DNA of 64,000 bases, from positions 186,001 through 250,000 of the forward strand of contig NZ_JBOCEG010000004.1 in NCBI RefSeq assembly GCF_050586465.1. The letters run 5' to 3'. The position numbers and the translations under genes were made by a program. Each line of letters starts with the position of its first letter. The first letter of the stretch is position 1. The stretch is from CAJXYS01 sp913063035. Its GTDB lineage: Bacteria > Pseudomonadota > Alphaproteobacteria > Rhodobacterales > Rhodobacteraceae. The notes beneath the pieces are model-generated. The model saw nothing but the letters and a program-made list of their open reading frames with translations, had not been told where the DNA came from and ran no database searches. Below are positions 43,594 to 52,041 of this stretch, one piece after another.

Positions 43594-44966
43594 GGTCCGT
43601 CCACCGCCAGTCCGGAGGGCACGGAGTCCGGCACGCCGAGCCGTCCCTCCACGCTTTCGGTGCCGGTCAGGGCGTGGAGGAAGGCGACAAGGTCTTCGAT
43701 CTCGGCCCCGGTCAACGGGGGCAGGTCAATATCGACGCGGGCGCGGTGCCGGGCGCGTTCCAGCCGGTCCTGCGTCACCACGAAATCGGTTGCGGCCAGC
43801 CAGGGTGCCGCGGGCAGGCGCGCCATGTCGCCTTGCCAGTCGTCGAGGCTGCCCAGCGGGTCGAGATGATGGCGAATGATGCCCTCGAGCGTCGGGAAGG
43901 CCCCGTTATGCCCGTAGGGCGCGGTCAGCGCCACGTTCCGGAGCGACGGGGTCCGAAAGCGGTAGGCGTCCTCGAGCCGGTCGCTTTCGGCCATGCGCCC
44001 CACGTCGCGGGCATAAGGGTCGAAGCGGCGCGTGCGGCCGGGGCCGAATTGCGGCAGCGCCAGCGCATGGAAGCGGTGATCCGTCAGGAGCGGCCCGGAA
44101 TGACAGGTCGCGCAAAGCGCCTTGCCATAGAACAGGTCCAGCCCCCGCCGCTGGGCCGGGTCCAGCGCGCCCCGGTCGCCGGCCAGATAGGCGTCGAACG
44201 GCGCGTCGTGCGAGCGGTACTCGGTCCCCTGGAAGGCCGCGAGGGCGTTGGCGACATGGACGATGGTGACGTCCTCGGGGCTGTCGACATCGTCGAAGGC
44301 CGCGACGAACATGCGCCCGTATTCGGGGATCGTCCGGACCCGCTTGGCGACATAGGGCCAGACGTAATCGATCCGGTCATGGGCGGCCCCGGCGATCTGG
44401 TTTTCCTTCGGGTTGCCGGCCATCTCGAACTGCGCGGCCAGCGGCAGGAGGGCCTGCGCGGCGAGGATCGTTTCCAGCCCCGGGGGCAGCCATTCCTCGG
44501 CCGGGGAATTATAGCCGTTGCCGTAGATGTCCGAGACCTCGAGCCGGCCGTCATGGAACAGCACGTCGATATCCTTGTGCCCGAGGTTCCAGAGTGCGGA
44601 CGCGTTGCGCGGGATGCGCTTGCGAATGCGGTCCTCACCCGTGCCGGCCCGCCGCTCCGGCCCGAGGCCCGTGCCGCCCTCGCCGATGCCCAGCGACAGC
44701 CCGTCCGAGGTGCCGTGATCGGGGTGGTGGCAGGTCGCGCAGGCGATGTTGCGGTTGCCCGAAAGGATCTTGTCGTGGAAGAGCAGTTGACCGATCCGGG
44801 CCTTCTCTGCGTCAAATGCGTGGAAATCGTCGTCGGTCAAAGGGGCCGGCAGGTCGGCCGCGCCGGCCATCCCCGCGACGCAGGACAGGAGGAGAGCCGG
44901 AAGATGCGCGCGCTTGCCCTTGCGCTGATGCTGTTGGCCGCCCCGGCGGCGGCCGAGATCGAACAT
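43590..44966 (-). CDS. MauG/cytochrome c peroxidase-like di-heme protein
   Basis: About 458 residues from ATG 44966. The n-region is Arg/Lys-rich and the hydrophobic PALLLSCVAGMAGAA looks like an export signal, so the start must lie upstream of the ATG at 44870. Two heme sites, CATCHHPDHGTSDG and CATCHSGPLLTD, plus FRTPSLRNVALTAPYGHNGAFPTLEGII, are hallmarks of the bacterial di-heme peroxidase/MauG family. The start overlaps the divergent Sel1 gene by 63 bp; its stop overlaps the kinase ATG. Role beside sugar genes is unexplained. Confidence 0.82.
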   Translation of the reverse strand: MFDLGRRRGGQQHQRKGKRAHLPALLLSCVAGMAGAADLPAPLTDDDFHAFDAEKARIGQLLFHDKILSGNRNIACATCHHPDHGTSDGLSLGIGEGGTGLGPERRAGTGEDRIRKRIPRNASALWNLGHKDIDVLFHDGRLEVSDIYGNGYNSPAEEWLPPGLETILAAQALLPLAAQFEMAGNPKENQIAGAAHDRIDYVWPYVAKRVRTIPEYGRMFVAAFDDVDSPEDVTIVHVANALAAFQGTEYRSHDAPFDAYLAGDRGALDPAQRRGLDLFYGKALCATCHSGPLLTDHRFHALALPQFGPGRTRRFDPYARDVGRMAESDRLEDAYRFRTPSLRNVALTAPYGHNGAFPTLEGIIRHHLDPLGSLDDWQGDMARLPAAPWLAATDFVVTQDRLERARHRARVDIDLPPLTGAEIEDLVAFLHALTGTESVEGRLGVPDSVPSGLAVDGP

Positions 44967-45374
44967 GCCCGCGACCTGATGGAAACGGGGCGCTTTGCCG
45001 AGGCAATGGCGGAGCTGCGCCCCGCTGCCCGGTCCGGAAATGCCGATGCCGAGGAACTGATCGGCGTCATGTATGCGCTGGGCCTTGGCGTCGAGCGCGA
45101 CGACCGGCGTGCCTTCGAATGGTACCTGCGCTCGGCGATGAAGGGGCATCCGGGGGCGCAATCCGGTGTCGGCTGGTACTACGAGGTCGGCCGCGGCATG
45201 CCCGAACCCGACCTCGTGCGCGCCTACATGTGGTACGTCCTCTCCGCCATCGGCGGCGATCCCGACGCGGCCATCTCGCAGGAGGAGGTGGTCAAGAAAA
45301 TGACGGAGGAACAGATCGAGGCGGCGCATGAGCTGATCGACGACTACCGGGTGTGGCTTTACCCGTTCCGCTGA
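44904..45374 (+). CDS. Secreted Sel1-repeat (TPR-like) protein
   Basis: A 156-residue protein with signal peptide (MRALALALMLLAAPAAAE) and about two Sel1-like repeats (SGNADAEELIGVMYALGLGV and MKGHPGAQSGVGWYYEVGRG). Probable periplasmic scaffold. ATG follows AGGAGGAG at 44887-44894. Convergent with dctP and divergently overlapping the di-heme gene. Confidence 0.82.
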   Translation: MRALALALMLLAAPAAAEIEHARDLMETGRFAEAMAELRPAARSGNADAEELIGVMYALGLGVERDDRRAFEWYLRSAMKGHPGAQSGVGWYYEVGRGMPEPDLVRAYMWYVLSAIGGDPDAAISQEEVVKKMTEEQIEAAHELIDDYRVWLYPFR

Positions 45375-45409
45375 GCGGCAACGGCAGCGCGGCACCGGGC
45401 CGCGCGGTG

Positions 45410-45440
45410 AAAATCGGGCGCCCCGGCGGACCGGGGCGCC
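45410..45440 (-). terminator. Rho-independent terminator of dctQMP
   Basis: GGCGCCCCGG (45417-45426) and CCGGGGCGCC (45431-45440) form a perfect 10-bp stem; on the minus strand CGAUUUU follows. Located 9 bp after the dctP stop. Confidence 0.8.
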
Positions 45441-45448
45441 GCCCTGGG

Positions 45449-46507
45449 TCACTGCATGTCGGCCTGGCGGGCCGCGTTGACCTCGGCCTCGGCTTCTTCG
45501 ACCGCTTCGGTGAAGGCGGCGAAGATCTCCGGCCCGCGGTTCACGTTCTCCTGGAACCAGTCAAAGACCGGCGCCGCCGCCGCGCGGAACGCGGCCTTCT
45601 CTTCCGGGGTCGGAACGTAGAGATCGCCGCCGCCGTCGACAAAGTCCGTGTAGGCCTGGATCGACTTGCGCTTCGGCGATGCGAAGGTCGCCTGCTGCAG
45701 CTGGTAGAAGCCGTCGACCACGACGCGTTTCAGTTCGTCGGGCATGGACATGAACTTCTCGTTGTTCATCCACCAGAGCGCGCCCATGTAGGCATGCCCG
45801 TCCAGCGTGACGTATTGCAGGCCGGCATCCGGGAACTTCATGCCCATGATGTCGGTGATCCCGTTCTTGGAGCCTTCGACCACGCCGGTCTGGAAGCTGG
45901 TGAAGAGCTCGGGCCACGGAATCGGCGTCGGGCTGGCGCCCATCGCCTTGACGAGTTCCTGCGGCAGGTCGGCCACGACGGTGCGGATCTTGAGGCCTTC
46001 CATGTCCTCGGGCGCGGCGATGCGCCGTTCGGTGTTGGCGAAGTTGCGCCAGCCGCCGGTGTTGCCGACGGTCATCAGCCGGATCGTGCCGCCCGAATCC
46101 TCCAGCGCCATGTCGCGCATCTCGTTGACGAAATCGCTGCGCAGGACCTTCTCGGCGATGCGGTCATCGGCCATCAGGTAGGGCAGGTCGAGCACCTGAA
46201 CATAGGGAAAGATGCCGGCCGCGCCGCCCGAGGTGGAGATATAGACGTCGATCGACCCGTCGGAGACGCCCTGCAGGCATTCCGCGCCCTTGGAGCAGAG
46301 CTGCGTGCCGATGAAGAGTTCCACGTCGATGGCGCCGTTGGAGGCGTTCTCGACGTAGTTCTCGAAGACGATGAGGCCGTCGTAGTCCTCGTCGTTCTCG
46401 TTGGAATTTGCGGTCGCGCGGATGGTGTACTCCTGCGCCGTGGCCGCCAGCGGCGCCCCCGCGAGAAGCGTCGCCATCAGCAGCGACCCGATGGTTCCCT
46501 TGAGCAT
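45449..46507 (-). CDS. dctP: TRAP transporter substrate-binding protein DctP
   Basis: A 352-residue periplasmic binding protein. Signal peptide MLKGTIGSLLMATLLAGAPL with cleavage near ATA-QE; the DctP fold includes GLKIRTVVADLPQELVKAMGASPTPIPWPELFTSFQTGVVEG, with the Arg that normally clamps an acidic ligand group. Ligand unknown; an acid or sulfonated sugar would fit both family and neighbours. ATG at 46507 follows GGGAGG. Last gene of dctQ-dctM-dctP. Confidence 0.92.
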   Translation of the reverse strand: MLKGTIGSLLMATLLAGAPLAATAQEYTIRATANSNENDEDYDGLIVFENYVENASNGAIDVELFIGTQLCSKGAECLQGVSDGSIDVYISTSGGAAGIFPYVQVLDLPYLMADDRIAEKVLRSDFVNEMRDMALEDSGGTIRLMTVGNTGGWRNFANTERRIAAPEDMEGLKIRTVVADLPQELVKAMGASPTPIPWPELFTSFQTGVVEGSKNGITDIMGMKFPDAGLQYVTLDGHAYMGALWWMNNEKFMSMPDELKRVVVDGFYQLQQATFASPKRKSIQAYTDFVDGGGDLYVPTPEEKAAFRAAAAPVFDWFQENVNRGPEIFAAFTEAVEEAEAEVNAARQADMQ

Positions 46508-46547
46508 GGTGTACCTCCCTTTTCTGGTCATGCGTCTCGGATTTGCC

Positions 46548-47837
46548 TCACTGCACGAAGCCCGTGATCCGCGGAACGAACATCGAGATCGCGGGCACGT
46601 AGGTGATCAGGAAGATCACCAGCACTTCGATGGCGAGGAACGGCAGGATGGCCTTGGCGATGGTCTCCACCCGCTCGTTGGACACGGAGGAGGCCACGAA
46701 AAGCACCAGCCCCATGGGTGGCGTCGCCAGGCCGACGGTCAGGTTGACCGACATGATGATCGCGAAATGCACCGGATGCACGCCAAGATCGGTGAAGATC
46801 GGCGCGAGGATCGGGCCCAGGATGATGATCGCCGGGCCGGCATCGAGGAACATGCCCACCACGAAGAGCAGCAGGTTGATCAGGAAGAGCAGCATCAGCG
46901 GGTTCTCGCTGAGGCCCAGGATGAACTCGGCCAGTATCTCCGGCGTGTGGCTGAGGCTGACGACGGTCTTGAACGCCATCGCGGCGCCGACCAGCAGCAG
47001 AACGACCGACGAGGTCAGCGCCGCCTTCGTGAAGACCGCGGGAATGTCGGACGGCCCAAGGGTGCGCAGGATGAACAGCCCGACGATCAGCGCGTAGCCG
47101 GCGGCGACGGCAGAGGCCTCCGTCGGGGTGAAGATGCCGCCGAGGATACCGCCCAGGATGATGACCGGCGTCATCAGCGGAAAGAACGCCTTGAGGCTCG
47201 CCTGGCCGCGCTCGCCCCAGCTCGCCTTGGCGGTCGCGGCGGGGAAGCCGTATTTGTCGGCCTGCAGCTTGACCATGATCATCAGGCCGATCCCGACCAT
47301 CAGCCCGGGGACGATACCGGCGAGGAACAGCGCCGCGACCGATTCGCCCATGACATAGGCATAGATGATCATGATGCCCGAGGGCGGGATCACCGGCCCG
47401 ATCACCGAGCTTGCCGCGGTGATCGCCGCGGCGAAACGGCGGGTGTAGCCCTGCTTTTCCATCGCCGGGATTAGCATCGAGCCGAGCGCCGAGGTGTCCG
47501 CCACCGCGGATCCCGAGAGCCCGGCGAAGAGGATCGAGGAGAGCACGTTCACATGCGCCAGCCCGCCGCGCAGGTGCCCCATCATCGCCTGGCTGAATTC
47601 CACCAGCCGCATGGTGATGCCGCCACGGTTCATCAGCTCGCCCGCGAGCATGAAAAAGGGGATCGCCATCAGCGGGAAGCTGTCCATCCCGTTGTAGACG
47701 TTGCGGTAGAGCAGCGCGATGTCGCGCTCCTGCCCGTTCAGCCAGAGCAGCAGGCCCGGCGCGGCCAGGAGCCCGAAGAAGACCGGCAGCCCGACCATCA
47801 GGAACAGCAGGAAGACCGGCAGGAACCAGACCAGCAT
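46548..47837 (-). CDS. dctM: TRAP transporter large permease DctM
   Basis: A 429-residue integral membrane protein with about 12 helices and the DctM landmarks MAIPFFMLAGELMNRGGIT, AITAASSVIGPVIPPSGIMIIYA and GLATPPMGLVLFVASSV. It carries the sodium-coupled solute path. ATG at 47837 overlaps the dctQ stop as TGATG; a GTG one codon earlier is possible. Confidence 0.94.
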   Translation of the reverse strand: MLVWFLPVFLLFLMVGLPVFFGLLAAPGLLLWLNGQERDIALLYRNVYNGMDSFPLMAIPFFMLAGELMNRGGITMRLVEFSQAMMGHLRGGLAHVNVLSSILFAGLSGSAVADTSALGSMLIPAMEKQGYTRRFAAAITAASSVIGPVIPPSGIMIIYAYVMGESVAALFLAGIVPGLMVGIGLMIMVKLQADKYGFPAATAKASWGERGQASLKAFFPLMTPVIILGGILGGIFTPTEASAVAAGYALIVGLFILRTLGPSDIPAVFTKAALTSSVVLLLVGAAMAFKTVVSLSHTPEILAEFILGLSENPLMLLFLINLLLFVVGMFLDAGPAIIILGPILAPIFTDLGVHPVHFAIIMSVNLTVGLATPPMGLVLFVASSVSNERVETIAKAILPFLAIEVLVIFLITYVPAISMFVPRITGFVQ

Positions 47838-48343
47838 CACTCGGCCCCCACGACGAGGGCGTGGTCATCGGAGGGCAGTTCGACCTCCGGGTCGAAGATG
47901 CGGACCAGGCATTTCAGCATCAGCTCGACATTGACCGAGATCAGCAGCACCAGCCCGACCGGCAGCGACATGTACATCCACGCCAGCTTGATCGGCACCG
48001 CCTTCAGCCCGAAGAGATCGAGCGGCAGCTTCAGCGTCGACGAGGCGAAAAGCCAGCCGCTGTTCACATGCTTGAGGCCAAGCTGCAGGCCCACCACCAG
48101 AACGACGAGCGACAGCGCGAAGAGCAGGATGCCGAAGATCAGCCCGGGCACCCTGGGCAGGAGGCGGGCGAACATGTCGATCGAAACGAAGCCGCCCCAG
48201 CGATAGGCCGAGGGCGCGACCACCCCCGTCATCCACAACATCAGGAAGCGGGCGGCCTCGTCCGGCCAGGGCAGGGCGCTGTTGAAGACGTAGCGCGCGA
48301 CGACCTGGACCAGGATGACGAGCACCATCAGGAACATCGCCAT
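47837..48343 (-). CDS. dctQ: TRAP transporter small permease DctQ
   Basis: A four-helix DctQ protein; VILVQVVARYVFNSALPWPDE is the conserved first-helix block. The first standard ATG (48343) starts inside the first helix and has no ribosome site. In-frame coding continues upstream to an ATT at 48424 sited 6 nt after GGGGAGGAG, which would give about 195 residues and a complete first helix. I report the ATG form and regard the longer one as likely. Confidence 0.85.
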   Translation of the reverse strand: MAMFLMVLVILVQVVARYVFNSALPWPDEAARFLMLWMTGVVAPSAYRWGGFVSIDMFARLLPRVPGLIFGILLFALSLVVLVVGLQLGLKHVNSGWLFASSTLKLPLDLFGLKAVPIKLAWMYMSLPVGLVLLISVNVELMLKCLVRIFDPEVELPSDDHALVVGAE

Positions 48344-48481
48344 CCAGGCGATGTGGCGACCGACGCGCAGAACGGCCGTGTTGACCGCGCAATGCGCCCG
48401 CAGGATTAGCAGAATCCCCCGAATGGCAGGCTCCTCCCCGGTCGGTCAGATTCACGCGCGGTTCGTTTGTTGCCGCGTTGC

Positions 48482-48506
48482 TTTCGAATGCTTTCCGAAA
48501 CGAAAC
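48482..48506. promoter_or_regulatory. Candidate DeoR operator, TRAP side
   Basis: TTTCG...GAAACGAAAC lies just upstream of dctQ and downstream of the DeoR gene. The 10-mer GAAACGAAAC (48497-48506) recurs in the DeoR promoter. TTTCGTTTC-type repeats are common DeoR/GlpR-family sites. Inference. Confidence 0.5.
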
Positions 48507-48512
48507 CCTGAG

Positions 48513-49313
48513 TCAACCCTGACCGGTCAAGGCGGGCTGCGGTTCGGTGCGGTGCGGGGCGGCCTCGACGAGATCGACGTCGTGGGTCCGGCAGAGCCGC
48601 CGCAGCGCGGGGGAATCGCAGCGATCGGTGACGAGGCTGTGGATCTGCCGCACATGCCCGATCCGGACCGGCGCCGAGCGGCCGAACTTGCCGCTGTCCA
48701 CGGCCAGGATCACGTGCCGGGCGTTCTCGATGATGGCGCGCGCGACATGGGCTTCGCGCAGGTCGAAATCCAGAAGCGCGCCGTCCTCGGCCACGGCGGC
48801 CGCCCCGATCACCGCGAAATCGGCGCGGAACTGGCGGATGAACTCCACCGCGCCGGCCCCGACGATCGAGCCATCGGAGTGGCGGACGGTGCCGCCCGGC
48901 ACCATCACGTCGACACCCGGGAATTTCCTGAGCTCGTTGGCGATCCCGACATTGTCCGAGATCACCTTGAGCCCGACATGCCGCCCGAGCGCCCGAGCCA
49001 CCGCCGCGGTCGTCGTCCCGGCGTTGATCAGCAGCGCCACGTTGTTGGGGAGGCGTTCGGCCACGGCGGCGCCTATGGCCTCTTTCTGCGGGGCGGCGAT
49101 GTCGCGGCGCACCTCGAAGCTGGTGTACTCGACCCCCGCCAGCAGGGTCGCGCCGCCGTGAAAGCGGTTCACAAGGTGCGCGGCCTCAAGCGCGCGCAGG
49201 TCCTTGCGGATCGTCTGGGGCGTGGTGCCGAAAACCTGTGCCAGCTCTTCGACGAGGACCCGGCCTTCCTGGCGGATCTGGCTCATGATGGCGGTCTGGC
49301 GAGGCGAGAGCAT
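48513..49313 (-). CDS. DeoR/GlpR family transcriptional regulator
   Basis: A 266-residue sugar-phosphate-responsive repressor. N-terminal DeoR helix-turn-helix (ELAQVFGTTPQTIRKDLRALEA) and the DeoRC domain with INAGTTTAAVARAL and GGTVRHSDGSIVG, where phosphorylated sugars bind. It lies directly upstream of dctQMP on the same strand, so it should control uptake and probably the isomerase-kinase-aldolase genes. A perfect inverted repeat precedes it. Confidence 0.92.
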   Translation of the reverse strand: MLSPRQTAIMSQIRQEGRVLVEELAQVFGTTPQTIRKDLRALEAAHLVNRFHGGATLLAGVEYTSFEVRRDIAAPQKEAIGAAVAERLPNNVALLINAGTTTAAVARALGRHVGLKVISDNVGIANELRKFPGVDVMVPGGTVRHSDGSIVGAGAVEFIRQFRADFAVIGAAAVAEDGALLDFDLREAHVARAIIENARHVILAVDSGKFGRSAPVRIGHVRQIHSLVTDRCDSPALRRLCRTHDVDLVEAAPHRTEPQPALTGQG

Positions 49314-49342
49314 GGGTGGGGCCGCTTGGACAGGGCGAACAG

Positions 49343-49369
49343 GTTTCGTTTATAGACCAGAAACGAAAC
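49343..49369. promoter_or_regulatory. Candidate DeoR autoregulatory operator
   Basis: GTTTCGTTT (49343-49351) and AAACGAAAC (49361-49369), a 9-bp inverted repeat with 9-nt spacer, 30 bp upstream of the DeoR ATG. Shares GAAACGAAAC with the site before dctQ. Confidence 0.6.
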
Positions 49370-49385
49370 AATTCGCAAATCCGCC

Positions 49386-49871
49386 TCAGTGCCCGGCGGG
49401 ACTCCGGCGGATGTCGCCCAGGTCGAGCACCGGCGAGGCATCGAGTCCCTTGGCGTTCAGCAGGAGCGCGACACGTTCCAGCGCGGCCACGATCATCGCC
49501 TGTTCCCAGTCCTCCAGCCCGTCGAACTGGGCGGTGAACTGGTCTTGCAGCGGATCGGGCGCACGGTCGAGCACCTCGCGGCCCTGGTCGGTGAGCAGGA
49601 TGTTGGTCTGGCGCCTGTCGGTCTCGGAGCGCTGGCGCCGGATCATGCCCTTTTCGGAGAGCCGGTCCAGCAAAGCCGTCATCGTGGCCTGGGAGACGCC
49701 GAGGGTCGCGGCCATTTCCTTGGGCGTCGAGCGTCCGGTCTCGCCGACCGCCTGCAAGGTCAGCATCTGCGCCGTGGTCAGGCCCGAGGCCTTGGCCAGA
49801 TTCCGGCTGTGCATCTCGGTGGCGCGCAAGATGCGGCGGAGCGCGATCAGGGCAATATCGGACCGTTTCAT
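49386..49871 (-). CDS. ectR: MarR family regulator of ectoine genes (EctR-like)
   Basis: A 161-residue winged-helix protein: STPKEMAATLGVSQATMTALLDRL is the recognition region and RRQRSETDRRQTNILLTDQGRE the wing with the conserved DRR. Transcribed divergently from ectA, the arrangement of EctR, which represses ectoine synthesis in low salt. ATG at 49871 follows GGAGGG. The ectoine link rests on position and size. Confidence 0.85.
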   Translation of the reverse strand: MKRSDIALIALRRILRATEMHSRNLAKASGLTTAQMLTLQAVGETGRSTPKEMAATLGVSQATMTALLDRLSEKGMIRRQRSETDRRQTNILLTDQGREVLDRAPDPLQDQFTAQFDGLEDWEQAMIVAALERVALLLNAKGLDASPVLDLGDIRRSPAGH

Positions 49872-49935
49872 GGACCCTCCGCTCGCGGGACAACATCGGA
49901 CGCGCCGATTTTCCACCGAAACCGGTGTTTCGCAA

Positions 49936-50096
49936 TAGCTAATTGTTTGGCTGGCTAAATGAAAATGCCCCTGCGCGTCGAGGGATTCGGGGAATGTAAC
50001 GGCTATCGAATGTAAAATTTGCGCATATAGCCTTAAAAAATAGGGCTCTGAGGAAATGTTGCTTAGGCTGTTGAAATATTCAGCTTCATTGGCTAT
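49936..50096. promoter_or_regulatory. ectR-ectA intergenic control region
   Basis: This region is AT-rich compared with the rest of the window. TAGC (49936-49939) pairs with GCTA (49954-49957); GGCTAT (50001-50006) pairs with ATAGCC (50027-50032); GGCTAT recurs at 50091-50096. MarR-type dimers bind such sites, and osmoregulated ect promoters are AT-rich. No start site is assigned. Confidence 0.45.
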
Positions 50097-50128
50097 CTAT
50101 ACGTCCAGATGAGTTGAGGACGGAAAAC

Positions 50129-50665
50129 ATGCCTTCGAAAGACAACGATCCTAGCCGATCGCGGGACGTGGTGTTCCGCACACCCACGGACACCGACGGC
50201 GCCGCGATCTGGAACCTGATCCGCGAGAGCAAGCCTCTCGACGAGAATTCCATGTACTGCAACCTGATCCAGTGCACGGACTTCGCGGATACCTGCGTGG
50301 TGGCAGAGCTGGACGGCGAAATCGTCGGCTGGATCTCGGCCTATATCAAGCCGAGCGAACCCGAGACGGTCTTCGTCTGGCAGGTGGCCGTGTCCGAAAC
50401 CGCCCGCGGCATGGGCGTCGGCAGCCGGATGCTGACGGCGCTTCTCGACCGCGACGCGTGCCGTGACGTGACCACGCTGCAGACGACCATCACCCGCTCC
50501 AACGCGGCCAGCTGGGCGCTCTTCTCGCGCTTCTGCGACCGGATGGACGGCGACATGGATCACGAGCCGCACTTCACCCGCGACGAACACTTCGACGGGA
50601 CGGCGGCGACCGAACACCTGGTCACCATCGACCTTGCGGCCGAGGATCTGAAGAAAGCGGCCTGA
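50129..50665 (+). CDS. ectA: L-2,4-diaminobutyrate acetyltransferase EctA
   Basis: A 178-residue GNAT enzyme acetylating diaminobutyrate. The core FRTPTDTDGAAIWNLIRESKPLDENSMYCNLI is family-diagnostic, and VAVSETARGMGVGSRML binds acetyl-CoA. ATG at 50129 follows GAGGA; an in-frame TTG at 50114 is less likely. First gene of ectABC-ask. Confidence 0.96.
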   Translation: MPSKDNDPSRSRDVVFRTPTDTDGAAIWNLIRESKPLDENSMYCNLIQCTDFADTCVVAELDGEIVGWISAYIKPSEPETVFVWQVAVSETARGMGVGSRMLTALLDRDACRDVTTLQTTITRSNAASWALFSRFCDRMDGDMDHEPHFTRDEHFDGTAATEHLVTIDLAAEDLKKAA

Positions 50666-50740
50666 CCGGCCCCTTCACCCGGCCGGCGCGGCGGAGTCGC
50701 TGCCGCGCCCACCCCCTTTCCCCAGATGACGAGGATAGTC

Positions 50741-52033
50741 ATGACCACCGCCAAGACAGCGGATAAATCGATCTTTGCGCGCCGTGAATCCGAGGTGCGC
50801 AGCTACAGCCGCAGCTTCGACACGGTGTTTTCCACCGCGCAGGGCAGCCACCTGATCAACGAGAACGACGAGGTATTCATCGACTTCCTGGCTGGCTGCT
50901 CGTCGCTGAACTACGGCCACAACGATCCCGAGATGAAGGCCGCGCTGGTCGAGCATATCGCCGGCGACGGCATCGCGCACGGGCTCGACATGTACACCGA
51001 CAGCAAGGCCGCCTTCCTCGAGAGTTTCGAGGAGCTGATCCTCAAGCCGCGCGGCATGGATCACAAGGTGATGATGACCGGCCCGACCGGCACCAACGCC
51101 GTCGAGGCCGCGCTGAAGCTGGCGCGCAAGGTGACCGGCCGCAAGAACGTCGTCTCCTTCACCAACGGCTTCCACGGCATGACGCTGGGGTCGCTGGCAC
51201 TGACCGGCAATTCCGGCAAGCGCGGCGGCGCGGGCGGCGTGGCGCTGGGCGACGTGACGCACCTGCCCTTCGAAGGGGCCATGGGTCCGGACGTCGACAC
51301 GCTGGAACTGGCCGACGCCATGCTGAGCAACCCCTCGAGCGGCATCGACGCGCCGGCGGCTTTCATCCTGGAAACCGTCCAGGGCGAGGGCGGGCTGAAC
51401 GCCGCCTCCAAGGAATGGCTGCAAGGCGTGGAGAAGCTCGCCCGCAAGCACGGGGCGTTCTTCATCGTCGACGATATCCAGGCCGGCATCGGCCGCACGG
51501 GTGAGTTCTTCTCCTTCGACGGGATGGGCATCTCGCCCGACCTGATCCCGCTGGCGAAGTCGCTGTCGGGCTTCGGCCTGCCTTTCGCGCTGCTGCTGCT
51601 GAAGCCGGAGCACGACATCTGGAAGCCGGCCGAGCATAACGGCACCTTCCGCGGCAACACGCATGCCTTCGTCACCGGGCGCATCGCGCTCGAGAAGTTT
51701 TGGCGCGACGACAAGTTCGCCACCGAGGTGAAGCGCAAGGGCGAGGTGCTGAACAAGCGCCTGTCCGAGATCGCCGCCTACATCCCCGGGGCGCACCTCA
51801 AGGGCCGCGGCATGATGCAGGGCATCGACGTGGGCTCGGGCGAAATGGCCGAGGAAATCTGCGCCACCTGCTTCGACAACGGGCTGGTGATCGAGACCTC
51901 CGGCGCCCATGACGAGGTGGTCAAGGTGCTGGCGCCGCTGACCACGCCCGACGAGGTGATGGCCGAGGGCCTCGACATCCTCGAGGCAGCCGTGCGCGGC
52001 GTCGCCGGAAGCAAATCCATCGCAGCGGAGTAA
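50741..52033 (+). CDS. ectB: L-2,4-diaminobutyrate aminotransferase EctB
   Basis: A 430-residue class III PLP aminotransferase making diaminobutyrate from aspartate semialdehyde. MTGPTGTNAVEAALKLAR, FIVDDIQAGIGRTG (Asp near 244) and IPLAKSLSGFGLP with the PLP Lys273 are seen. ATG at 50741 follows GAGGA; an upstream in-frame start at 50726 is less well placed. Confidence 0.97.
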   Translation: MTTAKTADKSIFARRESEVRSYSRSFDTVFSTAQGSHLINENDEVFIDFLAGCSSLNYGHNDPEMKAALVEHIAGDGIAHGLDMYTDSKAAFLESFEELILKPRGMDHKVMMTGPTGTNAVEAALKLARKVTGRKNVVSFTNGFHGMTLGSLALTGNSGKRGGAGGVALGDVTHLPFEGAMGPDVDTLELADAMLSNPSSGIDAPAAFILETVQGEGGLNAASKEWLQGVEKLARKHGAFFIVDDIQAGIGRTGEFFSFDGMGISPDLIPLAKSLSGFGLPFALLLLKPEHDIWKPAEHNGTFRGNTHAFVTGRIALEKFWRDDKFATEVKRKGEVLNKRLSEIAAYIPGAHLKGRGMMQGIDVGSGEMAEEICATCFDNGLVIETSGAHDEVVKVLAPLTTPDEVMAEGLDILEAAVRGVAGSKSIAAE

Positions 52034-52041
52034 CACCACCC

